Positions 6,658-13,422 of a stretch of DNA of 13,422 nucleotides are shown here, piece after piece (position 1 is the first letter of the stretch; each line of letters opens with the position of its first letter). The DNA comes from Bacillota bacterium (GTDB lineage: Bacteria; Bacillota; Clostridia; Lachnospirales; Lachnospiraceae). Below the pieces are notes generated by a model. The model did not search any database. It was given only the letters and a program-made list of their open reading frames with translations, and was not told where the DNA came from. The stretch spans positions 1 through 13,422 of the forward strand of contig JAEZKL010000024.1 in assembly GCA_023415475.1 (NCBI GenBank), in the 5' to 3' direction. The position numbers and the translations under genes were made by a program.

Positions 6658-7974
6658 ATGAAAAAAAAAGCACACATTATTAAAGAGATAGAGCCGGACA
6701 GTATTGCCGAAGAGCTGGAGCTTACTCCCGGTGATGAACTGATTTCCATCAATGGAACGATAATCAAGGATGTTCTTGATTATCATTATTTAATAAAGGA
6801 CGATGAGCTTACGGTCCTAATCCGAAAACCGGACGGCGAGGAATGGGAGCTGGATATCGAGAAGGAATATGATGAAGATCTCGGAATTGTATTTGAAGAA
6901 GGCTTAATGGATGAATATCGATCCTGCCGTAACAAGTGCATCTTTTGCTTTATTGACCAGATGCCCCCGGGAATGAGAGAAACCTTGTATTTTAAGGATG
7001 ACGATGCCCGTTTATCCTTCCTTCAGGGAAATTATATCACCTTGACAAATATGAGTGATGAAGAGATTGACCGAATCCTTTTCTATAAGCTGTCACCGAT
7101 CAATATATCGGTTCACACCACCAATGAAGAGCTTCGCTGTCGCATGCTCCATAACCGTTTTGCCGGAACCGCCCTGGATAAGATGAGACGCTTAAAGGAA
7201 GGCGGTATCACCATGAACGGACAGATCGTTCTCTGTAAGGGTTGGAATGATGGCGAGGAGCTGGAGAAGACCATCCACGATCTGGCTGTCCTTTTACCGG
7301 AAATGCAGAGTGTATCTGTCGTTCCGGTGGGCCTGACCAAGTTCCGGGAAGGTCTGGCAAAGCTGGAGGGCTTTCATAAGGAGGAAGCTCTTGTTGTTCT
7401 GGATACAATTCATCGTTGGCAGAACATTTTCCTGACTCATTATGGAACACGCTTTATCTATGCAAGTGATGAATGGTATATTACAGCCGGACTTCCGATT
7501 CCGGATGCTGATTCCTATGAAGGCTATCCTCAGATTGAGAACGGTGTCGGTCTAATAAGGTCTCTTCAGGAGGAATTTGCAGAGTATTACGAAGAGCTTG
7601 CGGGAGATGACCGGATCAGGGAATTATCCATAGCAACCGGTGTTCTTGCCGCTCCTTATATCAAGCAGCTGGTACAGAAGCTAAGGATAAAGTATCCCAA
7701 AGTAAATGTAGAGGTTTATACCATCATTAACAATTACTTCGGTAATGAAATTACTGTTGCAGGCTTGATTACCGGTGGAGATATCACCGCGCAGCTTAGG
7801 GGTCAAAAGCTGGGTGATACGCTCTTAATTCCTGATGTTATGCTTCGAAACGGAGAGACCGTTCTGCTCGATGATGTAACGGTAGAAGAGATTGAAAATA
7901 CTTTACAAACCAAAATACGTATTGTACAATCAGATGGAAAGTCCTTCATAGATTCCATTATTTCGGAAGATTGA
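6658..7974 (+). CDS. Radical SAM protein with N-terminal PDZ-like and C-terminal DUF512 domains
   Basis: The 438-residue protein combines three parts. An N-terminal PDZ-like domain (about residues 5-67) has IEPDSIAEELELTPGDELISING. A radical SAM iron-sulfur motif CRNKCIFC (Cys90, Cys94, Cys97) is followed by ID-QMPPGMR, GNYITLTN and SPINISVHTT. The C-terminal DUF512 region has VPVGLTKFREGL, YPQIENGVGL and VAGLITGGDI. The architecture is the COG1625 type, described as related to NifB-like Fe-S oxidoreductases; no reaction is established to my knowledge. It lies about 20 nt after pgeF and 130 nt before der. The start is uncertain: GTG 6649 is 5 nt after AGAAAG, while ATG 6658 gives the usual KKKxHxIK start. 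Confidence 0.9.
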   Translation: MKKKAHIIKEIEPDSIAEELELTPGDELISINGTIIKDVLDYHYLIKDDELTVLIRKPDGEEWELDIEKEYDEDLGIVFEEGLMDEYRSCRNKCIFCFIDQMPPGMRETLYFKDDDARLSFLQGNYITLTNMSDEEIDRILFYKLSPINISVHTTNEELRCRMLHNRFAGTALDKMRRLKEGGITMNGQIVLCKGWNDGEELEKTIHDLAVLLPEMQSVSVVPVGLTKFREGLAKLEGFHKEEALVVLDTIHRWQNIFLTHYGTRFIYASDEWYITAGLPIPDADSYEGYPQIENGVGLIRSLQEEFAEYYEELAGDDRIRELSIATGVLAAPYIKQLVQKLRIKYPKVNVEVYTIINNYFGNEITVAGLITGGDITAQLRGQKLGDTLLIPDVMLRNGETVLLDDVTVEEIENTLQTKIRIVQSDGKSFIDSIISED

Positions 7975-8043
7975 AATGGTAAAAATATTTCCTAAGGTAT
8001 TGTAAATAATATAGAAAAAGGTGATTATTTTTCTGTCACTTAC

Positions 8044-8073
8044 AGCAAATAAACCTTCTTTGGGCCATTTGCT
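8044..8073 (+). other. Hairpin in the der leader region
   Basis: AGCAAAT (8044-8050) and ATTTGCT (8067-8073) are perfect inverted repeats around a 16-nt loop in which ACC and TGG may also pair. It ends about 20 nt before the der ribosome binding site. No T run follows, so it is not a standard terminator. Role unknown. Confidence 0.3.
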
Positions 8074-8104
8074 ACTATTTAAAATTGAAAGGCAAAGGTA
8101 TAAT

Positions 8105-9430
8105 ATGAGTAGACCAATCGTAGCTATTGTCGGTAGGCCGAATGTAGGAAAATCAACACTGTTTAATGCCCTGGCTGGAGATCGTATCTCCATCGTAAAG
8201 GATTATCCCGGAGTAACAAGAGACCGCATTTATGCTGACGTAACATGGCTTAATACACAATTCACAATGATAGATACCGGAGGCATTGAACCGGATAGCA
8301 AGGATCAGATGCTGTCCTATATGAGACATCAGGCTCAGATTGCCATCGATACGGCAGATGTCATCATCTTTCTGGTCGATGTAAGACAGGGTCTTGTTGA
8401 TTCTGACTTTAAGGTTGCGGATATGCTTCGTCGTTCCGCTAAGCCGGTAGTATTGGTAGTTAATAAAGTAGATAGCTTTGAGAAGCTGATGCCAGATGTA
8501 TATGAATTCTACAATCTCGGTATTGGTGATCCGATTCCGATTTCCTCCTCCGGTAAGCTTGGCTTTGGAGAAATGTTAGATGAGGTTACAAAGCATTTTA
8601 CATCCGGCAACACCACAGAAATGGTGGATGAACGACCAAGAATTGCTATCGTCGGTAAGCCTAATGTCGGCAAATCCTCCATCGTGAACAAATTAGTCGG
8701 AGAGACCCGTGTAATTGTATCGGACATCGCAGGCACAACCCGTGATGCAATTGATACCCCGATCCGTCGTAACGGTAAGGAATTTGTTCTCATCGATACT
8801 GCCGGACTTCGAAGGAAGAGCAAGATTAAAGAGGAATTAGAGCGCTTTAGTATCATCCGTACTGTATCTGCAGTGGAACGTGCAGATGTTGTTGTACTTG
8901 TCATTGATGCAGAGGAAGGTGTAACCGAACAGGATGCAAAGATAGCAGGTATCGCTCATGAACGGGGCAAGGGTATTATTATTGCCGTCAATAAATGGGA
9001 TCTGATCGAGAAGAACAATAAGACGGTGAAGGAATACACCGATGATATCAGGGAGATACTGTCCTTTATGCAATATGCTGAGATTCTGTTTATCTCCGCA
9101 GAGACCGGACAGAGACTGCACAAGCTGTTCGAGATAATCGAGGTAGTGATCCAGAATCAGAATCTTCGTATCGCTACCGGTGTTCTCAACGAAATTCTGA
9201 TGGAAGCAGTTGCCCTTCAACAGCCACCTTCGGATAAAGGAAAGCGTTTAAAGCTTTACTATATTACACAGGTATCGGTTAAGCCTCCGACCTTTGTAAT
9301 CTTTGTGAATGACAAGGAATTAATGCATTATTCTTACACGAGATATATTGAAAATAAGATCCGGGATGCCTTTGGTTTTGGCGGAACATCATTAAAGTTT
9401 ATCATCAGGGAGCGAAAGGAGAACGAATAA
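8105..9430 (+). CDS. der: Ribosome assembly GTPase Der (EngA)
   Basis: Der has two GTPase domains in tandem and is needed for 50S maturation. In the 441-residue product, domain 1 has GRPNVGKS (10-17), PGVTRD (35-40), DTGG (57-60) and NKVD (120-123). Domain 2 has GKPNVGKS (184-191), GTTRDAID (210-217), DTAG (231-234) and NKWD (296-299). A KH-like C-terminal domain follows (about 350-441), with LKLYYITQVSVKPPTFVIFVN and the final GTSLKFIIRER. ATG 8105 with AAAGG (8094-8098) at 6 nt gives the standard MSRPIVAIVGRPNVGKS start; an upstream GTG at 8021 would add 28 residues not found in the family. It is followed after 1 nt by plsY. Confidence 0.98.
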   Translation: MSRPIVAIVGRPNVGKSTLFNALAGDRISIVKDYPGVTRDRIYADVTWLNTQFTMIDTGGIEPDSKDQMLSYMRHQAQIAIDTADVIIFLVDVRQGLVDSDFKVADMLRRSAKPVVLVVNKVDSFEKLMPDVYEFYNLGIGDPIPISSSGKLGFGEMLDEVTKHFTSGNTTEMVDERPRIAIVGKPNVGKSSIVNKLVGETRVIVSDIAGTTRDAIDTPIRRNGKEFVLIDTAGLRRKSKIKEELERFSIIRTVSAVERADVVVLVIDAEEGVTEQDAKIAGIAHERGKGIIIAVNKWDLIEKNNKTVKEYTDDIREILSFMQYAEILFISAETGQRLHKLFEIIEVVIQNQNLRIATGVLNEILMEAVALQQPPSDKGKRLKLYYITQVSVKPPTFVIFVNDKELMHYSYTRYIENKIRDAFGFGGTSLKFIIRERKENE

Positions 9431-9431
9431 G

Positions 9432-10055
9432 ATGATTCTTAAAATCATTCTTTGTTTGATTTTTGGGTATTTAATGGGATGCTTTTCAACAGCATATTTT
9501 GTAGGTAAAATCAATAAGGTGGACATACGTAAATACGGAAGCGGTAATATGGGAACCACAAACGCACTCAGAACCTTAGGTGCTAAGGCAGGTGCCATAA
9601 CCCTGATTGGTGATGTAATAAAAGCTGTGATAGCAATACTACTGGTTAAATTCATTTTCTTCCCTGGTAACGATCATTTGAATTTGCTATCCATTTATAC
9701 CGGTTTAGGTGTCGTCATCGGTCATAATTATCCCTTCTGGCTTAAGTTTAAGGGCGGTAAGGGAATGGCTGCCACCGGCGGTGTCATGGCCAGTATTGAC
9801 CCGCTGATTATCCCCATTGGCCTTCCATTATTTGTTCTGTCAATCTTAATAACCAAATATGTATCTGTCGGATCACTAGTGATAGCTGTATTGTTTCCTA
9901 TCTGGATTGCAATCAGACATCCGGGAGACATACATATGTTGATTATAGCATTATTATTTATGACATTGGCATTTATCAAGCATCGCGGGAATATTAAGCG
10001 TATCTTAAACGGTACAGAAAATAAGATCGGCCAGCGTGTAAAGATAGAAAAATAA
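9432..10055 (+). CDS. plsY: Acyl-phosphate:glycerol-3-phosphate acyltransferase PlsY
   Basis: PlsY transfers the acyl group of acyl-phosphate to the sn-1 position of glycerol-3-phosphate, the first committed step of phosphatidic acid synthesis in most bacteria. The 207-residue integral membrane protein has about five hydrophobic segments and the three conserved loops: GSGNMGTTN (36-44), GHNYPFWLKFKGGKG (97-111) and HRGNIKRIL (184-192). KYVSVGS (142-148) is a further family feature. The start is 1 nt after the der stop, with AAAGGAG (9415-9421) inside the der end as the ribosome binding site. gpsA, which makes its substrate, follows after 38 nt. Confidence 0.97.
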   Translation: MILKIILCLIFGYLMGCFSTAYFVGKINKVDIRKYGSGNMGTTNALRTLGAKAGAITLIGDVIKAVIAILLVKFIFFPGNDHLNLLSIYTGLGVVIGHNYPFWLKFKGGKGMAATGGVMASIDPLIIPIGLPLFVLSILITKYVSVGSLVIAVLFPIWIAIRHPGDIHMLIIALLFMTLAFIKHRGNIKRILNGTENKIGQRVKIEK

Positions 10056-10061
10056 AAATAG

Positions 10062-10067
10062 TATAAT
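10062..10067 (+). promoter_or_regulatory. Perfect -10 hexamer between plsY and gpsA
   Basis: TATAAT occurs 27 nt before the gpsA start codon, but the region 16-19 nt upstream (inside the plsY end) has no good -35; TAAAGA at 10039-10044 is the best fit. It could be a weak internal promoter or chance in AT-rich sequence. Confidence 0.25.
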
Positions 10068-10093
10068 AAGTCTACTTAGTAAAGGAGGAGCTT

Positions 10094-11104
10094 ATGAGTA
10101 AGGTAAGTGTGTTAGGAGCTGGAACCTGGGGATGTGCCCTTGCTATTTTACTAGCAAACAATGGACACGAAGTCACCATTTGGACAAAAATTGAAGCAGA
10201 GGCTCGAATGTTGAATGAAAATCGTAGGAATATGAAGAACCTACCCGGTGCCGAAATGCCTGAACAAGTGAAAATTACTCTCGATTTGGAGGAAGCCTGC
10301 AAGGATAAGGATCTGCTGGTAATGGCTGTAGCTTCTCCCTATATCCGTTCTACTTCTCATATTGCCAGCCCTTATATCAGAGAGGGTCAGATTATTGTAA
10401 ATGTATCCAAGGGTATTGAGGATAAAACCCTTTATACTTTATCCGAGGTAATCAGCGAGGAAATCCCTCAGGCTGATGTTGCTGTTTTATCCGGTCCCAG
10501 TCATGCGGAAGAGGTAAGCCGTGGGATACCGACCACGATTGTTGTCGGCGCTCATAGCAAAGAAACAGCAAGATATATTCAGGATGTTTTCATGACAGAT
10601 ATGTTCCGTGTCTATACCAGTCCGGATATCATCGGTATCGAGCTTGGCGGTTCCCTTAAGAACGTCATCGCACTGGCTGCGGGTGTTGTAGATGGTCTGG
10701 GCTACGGCGATAATACAATGGCTGCCTTAATGACCAGAGGTATGGCGGAGATCAGCCGCCTTGGTATGACGATGGGTGGCAAGATGGAGACCTTCGCCGG
10801 ATTATCCGGCTTCGGAGATCTGTTTGTAACCTGTAACAGTAAGCATAGCCGTAACTGGAACGCCGGATACCTTATGGGTCAGGGCAAGTCCGTGGAGGAG
10901 GCAATGCAACAGGTGGGACAAGTTGTAGAGGGTATTAATTCTGCAAAAGCCGCGTTGGCTCTGGCTAAGAAAAACGAAGTTGAGATGCCAATCGTAGAAC
11001 AGATTAATCTTGTTCTCTTTGAAGGGAAAGCCTCCAAGGATGCACTTTATGATCTACTCGGAAGAGATAAGAGAAAAGAGTACAAATCCCTGGAGTGGGA
11101 ATAA
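10094..11104 (+). CDS. gpsA: Glycerol-3-phosphate dehydrogenase [NAD(P)+]
   Basis: GpsA reduces dihydroxyacetone phosphate to sn-glycerol-3-phosphate with NAD(P)H and so supplies PlsY, encoded just upstream. The 336-residue protein begins with the Rossmann motif VLGAGTWG (6-13). It then has VNVSKGIE with Lys106, LSGPSHAEEV (132-141), the catalytic segment GGSLKNVIALAAG with Lys189, and AGLSGFGDLFVTC with the family's NWNAGYLMGQG region after it. AAAGGAGG (10081-10088) lies 5 nt before ATG 10094. In many spore formers the next gene is spoIVA or spoVM-spoIVA. Here a fold-back element starting 4 nt after the stop and two other genes intervene. Confidence 0.97.
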   Translation: MSKVSVLGAGTWGCALAILLANNGHEVTIWTKIEAEARMLNENRRNMKNLPGAEMPEQVKITLDLEEACKDKDLLVMAVASPYIRSTSHIASPYIREGQIIVNVSKGIEDKTLYTLSEVISEEIPQADVAVLSGPSHAEEVSRGIPTTIVVGAHSKETARYIQDVFMTDMFRVYTSPDIIGIELGGSLKNVIALAAGVVDGLGYGDNTMAALMTRGMAEISRLGMTMGGKMETFAGLSGFGDLFVTCNSKHSRNWNAGYLMGQGKSVEEAMQQVGQVVEGINSAKAALALAKKNEVEMPIVEQINLVLFEGKASKDALYDLLGRDKRKEYKSLEWE

Positions 11105-11108
11105 AACT

Positions 11109-11450
11109 CATATAGCTGCCGCCTATCGTGATAGAAGGGGCTTCGAAATCAATAATGCCTTTGTTAATTTGCATAAAGGCTGATGTACAATAAATACTTT
11201 AATAATGAAAGAAGGTTATACGCTTCCCTCACACACAGGTTGACGTACATCTCATAGATATGTATGATATAGTCGAACATAAATGTTCGCCTTTATCATA
11301 CATATCTATAAGCCGTTCGTCAAACAGTTCATTATGGGAAGCATATAACCTTCTTTCATTCCTTTATACATTGATACAACAGCCTTTTATGCATTTACAT
11401 TACTAATTAATTTTCCGAAGCCCCTGCCTACATAAATTAGCGGCTACATG
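11109..11450. repeat. Large imperfect inverted repeat (fold-back element), non-coding
   Basis: Two arms of about 165 nt are complementary along most of their length and meet at a 4-nt apex. From the outside in: CAT/ATG plus TAGC/GCTA (109-116 with 443-450, here dropping the leading 11); 11136-11145 with 11416-11425, 10 of 10; 11171-11182 with 11380-11392, one bulge; 11184-11191 with 11370-11378, one bulge; 11204-11228 with 11336-11360, 24 of 25; 11240-11245 with 11318-11323; 11254-11269 with 11294-11309, 16 of 16; and 11274-11279 with 11284-11289 around TAAA. No ORF or rRNA/tRNA feature fits. No target-site duplication was seen. It could be a MITE-like element, a long hairpin RNA or a decayed inverted duplication. 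Positions 11451-11591 hold only a U-rich stretch after the arm and the suhB leader, with no convincing promoter. Confidence 0.9.
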
Positions 11451-11591
11451 TTTCATTTTATCTGCCGTTTTAATGGACTGAAGAAATGTTTTCTTACCAT
11501 GTAGTATTTGTAAAATATTAATATAGTCTGAGGTGCGAGGAGAGCACACAATAGAAAATATACGGTTTCAGAGAAAGGAAAGGTTATCATT

Positions 11592-12350
11592 ATGATTGAT
11601 GAGATTATTAAAGTAGTGAAAGAGGCTGGTCAGATTATGCTGGCGGCACAAAATATTCAAAGTGGAGTAGTTAGCAAGGAGGGTAGGGCTAATTTCGTAA
11701 CCAAATATGATGTAGAAGTTCAGCAATTTCTCTTTGCCAAGCTGGCACAGTTATATCCGACAGCCACCTTTATCGGGGAAGAGGAAGACCAGAGGGCTAT
11801 TCCCGGTGAATACTGCTTTATCATTGATCCTATTGACGGAACCACGAATTTTATAATGGATTACCATCATAGTGCTATCAGCGTCGGATTAATGTATCAT
11901 GGTGAGATGGCGGCAGGTGTGGTATATAATCCATATCTTGACGAGCTGTTCTACGCGGAACGCGGTACCGGAGCATTTCTTAATAATAAGCCTCTTAGGG
12001 TAATGGATCTGCCCCTGGCGGAAGGCTTGGTTTCCATCGGAACCTGCCCTTATTACCGTGATAAAGCAGATGAAGTATTTGCCTTATCACGCAAGTTATT
12101 CGATGTTGCTCTGGACATACGCAGAACCGGCTCAGCAGCACTCGATCTCTGCTATGTGGCTGCAGGCCGCTTTGCATTATACTTTGAACCCGTCTTATCT
12201 CCCTGGGATTATTCTGCTGCTTCCTTAATCGTTGCCGAAGCCGGAGGTCGTATCTCCACCATCAATGGCTCTGAGCTTGAATATACAAAGGTATGCGGTG
12301 TTGTCGCTGCTACGCCGATTGCCTATGAAGAATTTTTCAAACTACAATAA
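11592..12350 (+). CDS. suhB: Inositol monophosphatase family protein
   Basis: This 252-residue protein is a member of the lithium-sensitive, magnesium-dependent phosphatase family (inositol monophosphatase, SuhB, also some fructose-bisphosphatase- and PAP-phosphatase-like enzymes). Metal ligands are visible: GEEE at 62-65, motif 1 DPIDGTTNF (79-87, with Asp79 and Asp82), and motif 2 PWDYSAA (204-210, with Asp206). The second motif has SAAS where WDxAAG is typical, so it reads as family-level rather than substrate-level evidence. The gene symbol is given by similarity only. AAAGG (11579-11583) is 8 nt before ATG 11592. It is separated from gpsA by the fold-back element and from the GrpB-family gene by 52 nt, so it is likely co-transcribed with the latter. 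Confidence 0.9.
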   Translation: MIDEIIKVVKEAGQIMLAAQNIQSGVVSKEGRANFVTKYDVEVQQFLFAKLAQLYPTATFIGEEEDQRAIPGEYCFIIDPIDGTTNFIMDYHHSAISVGLMYHGEMAAGVVYNPYLDELFYAERGTGAFLNNKPLRVMDLPLAEGLVSIGTCPYYRDKADEVFALSRKLFDVALDIRRTGSAALDLCYVAAGRFALYFEPVLSPWDYSAASLIVAEAGGRISTINGSELEYTKVCGVVAATPIAYEEFFKLQ

Positions 12351-12402
12351 TTGTTACCGCATTAATTGAAACCATCAAAGGGTTTGATCGGAGGTACATA
12401 AA

Positions 12403-12993
12403 TTGGAGAAAGAATTGTCGGAAATGACACTGGAGGAATTGTGGGAGCTATTCCCCATCCTCCTTAAGGAATATAATACAGAATATCCAAGGTGGTATGA
12501 AATAGAGAAGGATAGATTAACGGAGCTATTTGATGACGGTACTATTGTCAGAATCAGTCATATCGGCAGTACAGCCATACCGGGAATACTATCGAAACCA
12601 ATCATAGATATTCTTATGGAAATATCTATGCAACGTAATGTAAAGCAGATTACTGAAAGGCTCAAGGAGATGGGTTGGATTTTGATGAATTCGGTTGATA
12701 CTCCCACCTTAAGACAATCCTATAATAAAGGGTATACAAAGTACGGTTTTGCGGAAAAGGTATATCATCTGCATGTACGTTACGTTGATGATTGGAATGA
12801 ATTATACTTTCGGGATTATCTGATCGAACATCCGAAGATTGCAAAGGAATATGCAGATTTAAAGCTGCATCTTAAGAAAGAATATGAACATAATCGAGAT
12901 GCTTATACGGAGGCAAAGGAAGATTTCGTACGACATTATTCTGAACTTGCGAAAGAACTATATGGTGATCGGTATAAGATTGAAACTAACTGA
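12403..12993 (+). CDS. GrpB family protein (UPF0157, nucleotidyltransferase-like fold)
   Basis: The 196-residue product carries the GrpB/UPF0157 signature: HIGSTAIPGILSKPIIDILMEI (residues 53-74), then SYNKGYTKYG, the HLHVRYVDD segment, and a helical C-terminus rich in Lys and Glu. The GSxxxPG...KPxIDI pattern resembles the nucleotide-binding part of the polymerase-beta-like nucleotidyltransferase superfamily. No enzymatic activity is established for the family to my knowledge. The start is TTG 12403, chosen because GGAGG (12390-12394) lies 8 nt upstream; the next in-frame ATG, at 12424, has no ribosome binding site at proper distance. It follows suhB by 52 nt and ends 119 nt before spoIVA. 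Confidence 0.9.
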   Translation: MEKELSEMTLEELWELFPILLKEYNTEYPRWYEIEKDRLTELFDDGTIVRISHIGSTAIPGILSKPIIDILMEISMQRNVKQITERLKEMGWILMNSVDTPTLRQSYNKGYTKYGFAEKVYHLHVRYVDDWNELYFRDYLIEHPKIAKEYADLKLHLKKEYEHNRDAYTEAKEDFVRHYSELAKELYGDRYKIETN

Positions 12994-13002
12994 ACTAAAC
13001 TG

Positions 13003-13053
13003 CATGTTTTGAATACATGATTAATGAAAGCTTGTTTTTTAGCTTTCATTAAT
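13003..13053 (+). terminator. Two abutting hairpins after the GrpB-family gene (possible terminator)
   Basis: CATGT (13003-13007) pairs with ACATG (13015-13019). The next base starts a perfect 13-bp stem (13020-13032 with 13041-13053) whose 8-nt loop is TGTTTTTT. The U run lies in the loop, not after the stem; what follows is ATTCATAGAATG, itself able to form TTCAT/ATGAA. It is therefore not a standard terminator, though its position between two unrelated genes suggests a boundary or regulatory role. Confidence 0.5.
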
Positions 13054-13055
13054 AT

Positions 13056-13084
13056 TCATAGAATGAAAATACCCTGCATATGCT
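13056..13084 (+). promoter_or_regulatory. Possible sigma-E-type promoter for spoIVA
   Basis: TCATAGA (13056-13062), 14 nt, then CATATGCT (13077-13084) roughly fits the mother-cell sigma-E pattern (-35 KMATATT, -10 CATACAnT). spoIVA is sigma-E-controlled in Bacillus subtilis, which makes such a site expected here. Other near-matches exist (TAATATT at 13050, CATAGAAT at 13057), so the exact site is uncertain. Confidence 0.3.
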
Positions 13085-13112
13085 TAACTATAACCATAAG
13101 GAGGGTTGGCAT

Positions 13113-13422
13113 ATGCTAGGGCAGTTTGATGTTTATAATGATATTCAGGCTAGGACAGGCGGTGAAATATACATAGGCGTGGTTGGACCGGTCAGAACAG
13201 GCAAGTCAACTTTTATCAAGAGATTTATGGATCTTTTGGTAATACCCAAAATTGATGATGTCCATAGCAGAGAGAGAGCAATTGATGAATTGCCTCAGGC
13301 AGCGGCAGGTCGTACCATCATGACCACTGAGCCAAAGTTTATACCTAAGGAAGCTGCTGAAATAACTTTTGATGATGATACTAAAGTAAAAATACGTCTG
13401 ATTGACTGCGTAGGCTATATGG
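13113..13422 (+). CDS. spoIVA: Stage IV sporulation protein A, spore coat morphogenetic ATPase (3' end missing)
   Basis: SpoIVA polymerises around the forespore in the mother cell, using ATP hydrolysis, and forms the basement layer of the spore coat. The 103 residues visible include FDVYNDIQARTGGEIYIG, a Walker A motif GPVRTGKST (25-33), RERAIDELPQAAAGRTIMTTEPKF (53-76) with the family's conserved threonines, and a Walker B region IRLIDCVGYM. These match the SpoIVA N-terminal ATPase domain closely; the full protein is usually about 490 residues, so most lies beyond the window. AAGGAGGG (13098-13105) sits 7 nt before ATG 13113. It implies an endospore-forming organism. Confidence 0.97.
   Translation, partial: MLGQFDVYNDIQARTGGEIYIGVVGPVRTGKSTFIKRFMDLLVIPKIDDVHSRERAIDELPQAAAGRTIMTTEPKFIPKEAAEITFDDDTKVKIRLIDCVGYM

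Noticed and set aside
8021..8104. Extended der N-terminus from GTG 8021
   Set aside because: It adds 28 residues absent from the family, while ATG 8105 has a well-spaced AAAGG and gives the canonical start.
8509..8904. Open frame of 131 codons on the - strand
   Set aside because: It lies wholly inside der, antisense to it, has no ribosome binding site or recognisable motif, and der is certain.
8837..9220. Open frame of 127 codons on the - strand
   Set aside because: It is antisense to the second half of der with no family features; a by-product of the codon pattern of der.
11109..11450. Fold-back as a CRISPR array
   Set aside because: There is one inverted pair of arms, not several direct repeats with regular spacers, and no cas genes are present.
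11109..11450. Fold-back as an ordinary intrinsic terminator of gpsA
   Set aside because: It is far too long for that alone, and only a modest U-rich stretch (TTTCATTTTA) follows. It may still help end transcription.
11109..11450. Fold-back as a complete insertion sequence
   Set aside because: No transposase frame and no target-site duplication could be seen; only a non-autonomous element remains possible.

Overview
The window looks like a chromosomal housekeeping segment from a low-to-moderate GC, endospore-forming Firmicute of the Clostridia, most likely a Lachnospiraceae relative. Three things point there: the gene order (khpA, rimM, trmD, rplS, lepB, rbgA, rnhB, ylqH, yraN, then pgeF, a DUF512 radical SAM gene, der, plsY, gpsA and spoIVA), the sporulation gene spoIVA, and strong AGGAGG-type ribosome binding sites. 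Family assignments rest on motifs read by eye; no database search was possible. Every gene is on the + strand.

Layout. Positions 1-213 hold the end of khpA (KH-domain RNA-binding protein), followed by an intrinsic terminator. Positions 508-4982 form a ribosome and RNA block: rimM and trmD, then a promoter and possible autoregulatory leader in front of rplS (L19), a strong terminator, then lepB, rbgA and rnhB. Positions 5063-5705 hold a free-standing FlhB C-terminal-like protein overlapping a YraN-family nuclease-like gene. Positions 5711-7974 hold a promoter, pgeF and a PDZ/radical SAM/DUF512 gene. Positions 8105-11104 hold der (double GTPase for 50S assembly), plsY and gpsA (glycerol-3-phosphate supply and acylation for phospholipids). 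Positions 11109-11450 are a large non-coding fold-back element. Then come suhB (inositol-monophosphatase family), a GrpB-family gene with a TTG start, a cluster of hairpins, and the first 103 codons of spoIVA (spore coat morphogenetic ATPase), cut by the window end.

How the genes fit together. Most genes serve ribosome maturation (RimM, TrmD, L19, RbgA, Der, probably KhpA), protein export (LepB), nucleic acid maintenance (RnhB, YraN) and phospholipid synthesis (PlsY, GpsA). This is the usual growth-linked neighbourhood upstream of spoIVA. The least ordinary part is 11105-12993: a fold-back of about 340 nt plus suhB and grpB lie between gpsA and spoIVA, which are close neighbours in many spore formers. 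The fold-back is the best candidate for something undescribed, either a MITE-like element or a long structured RNA.
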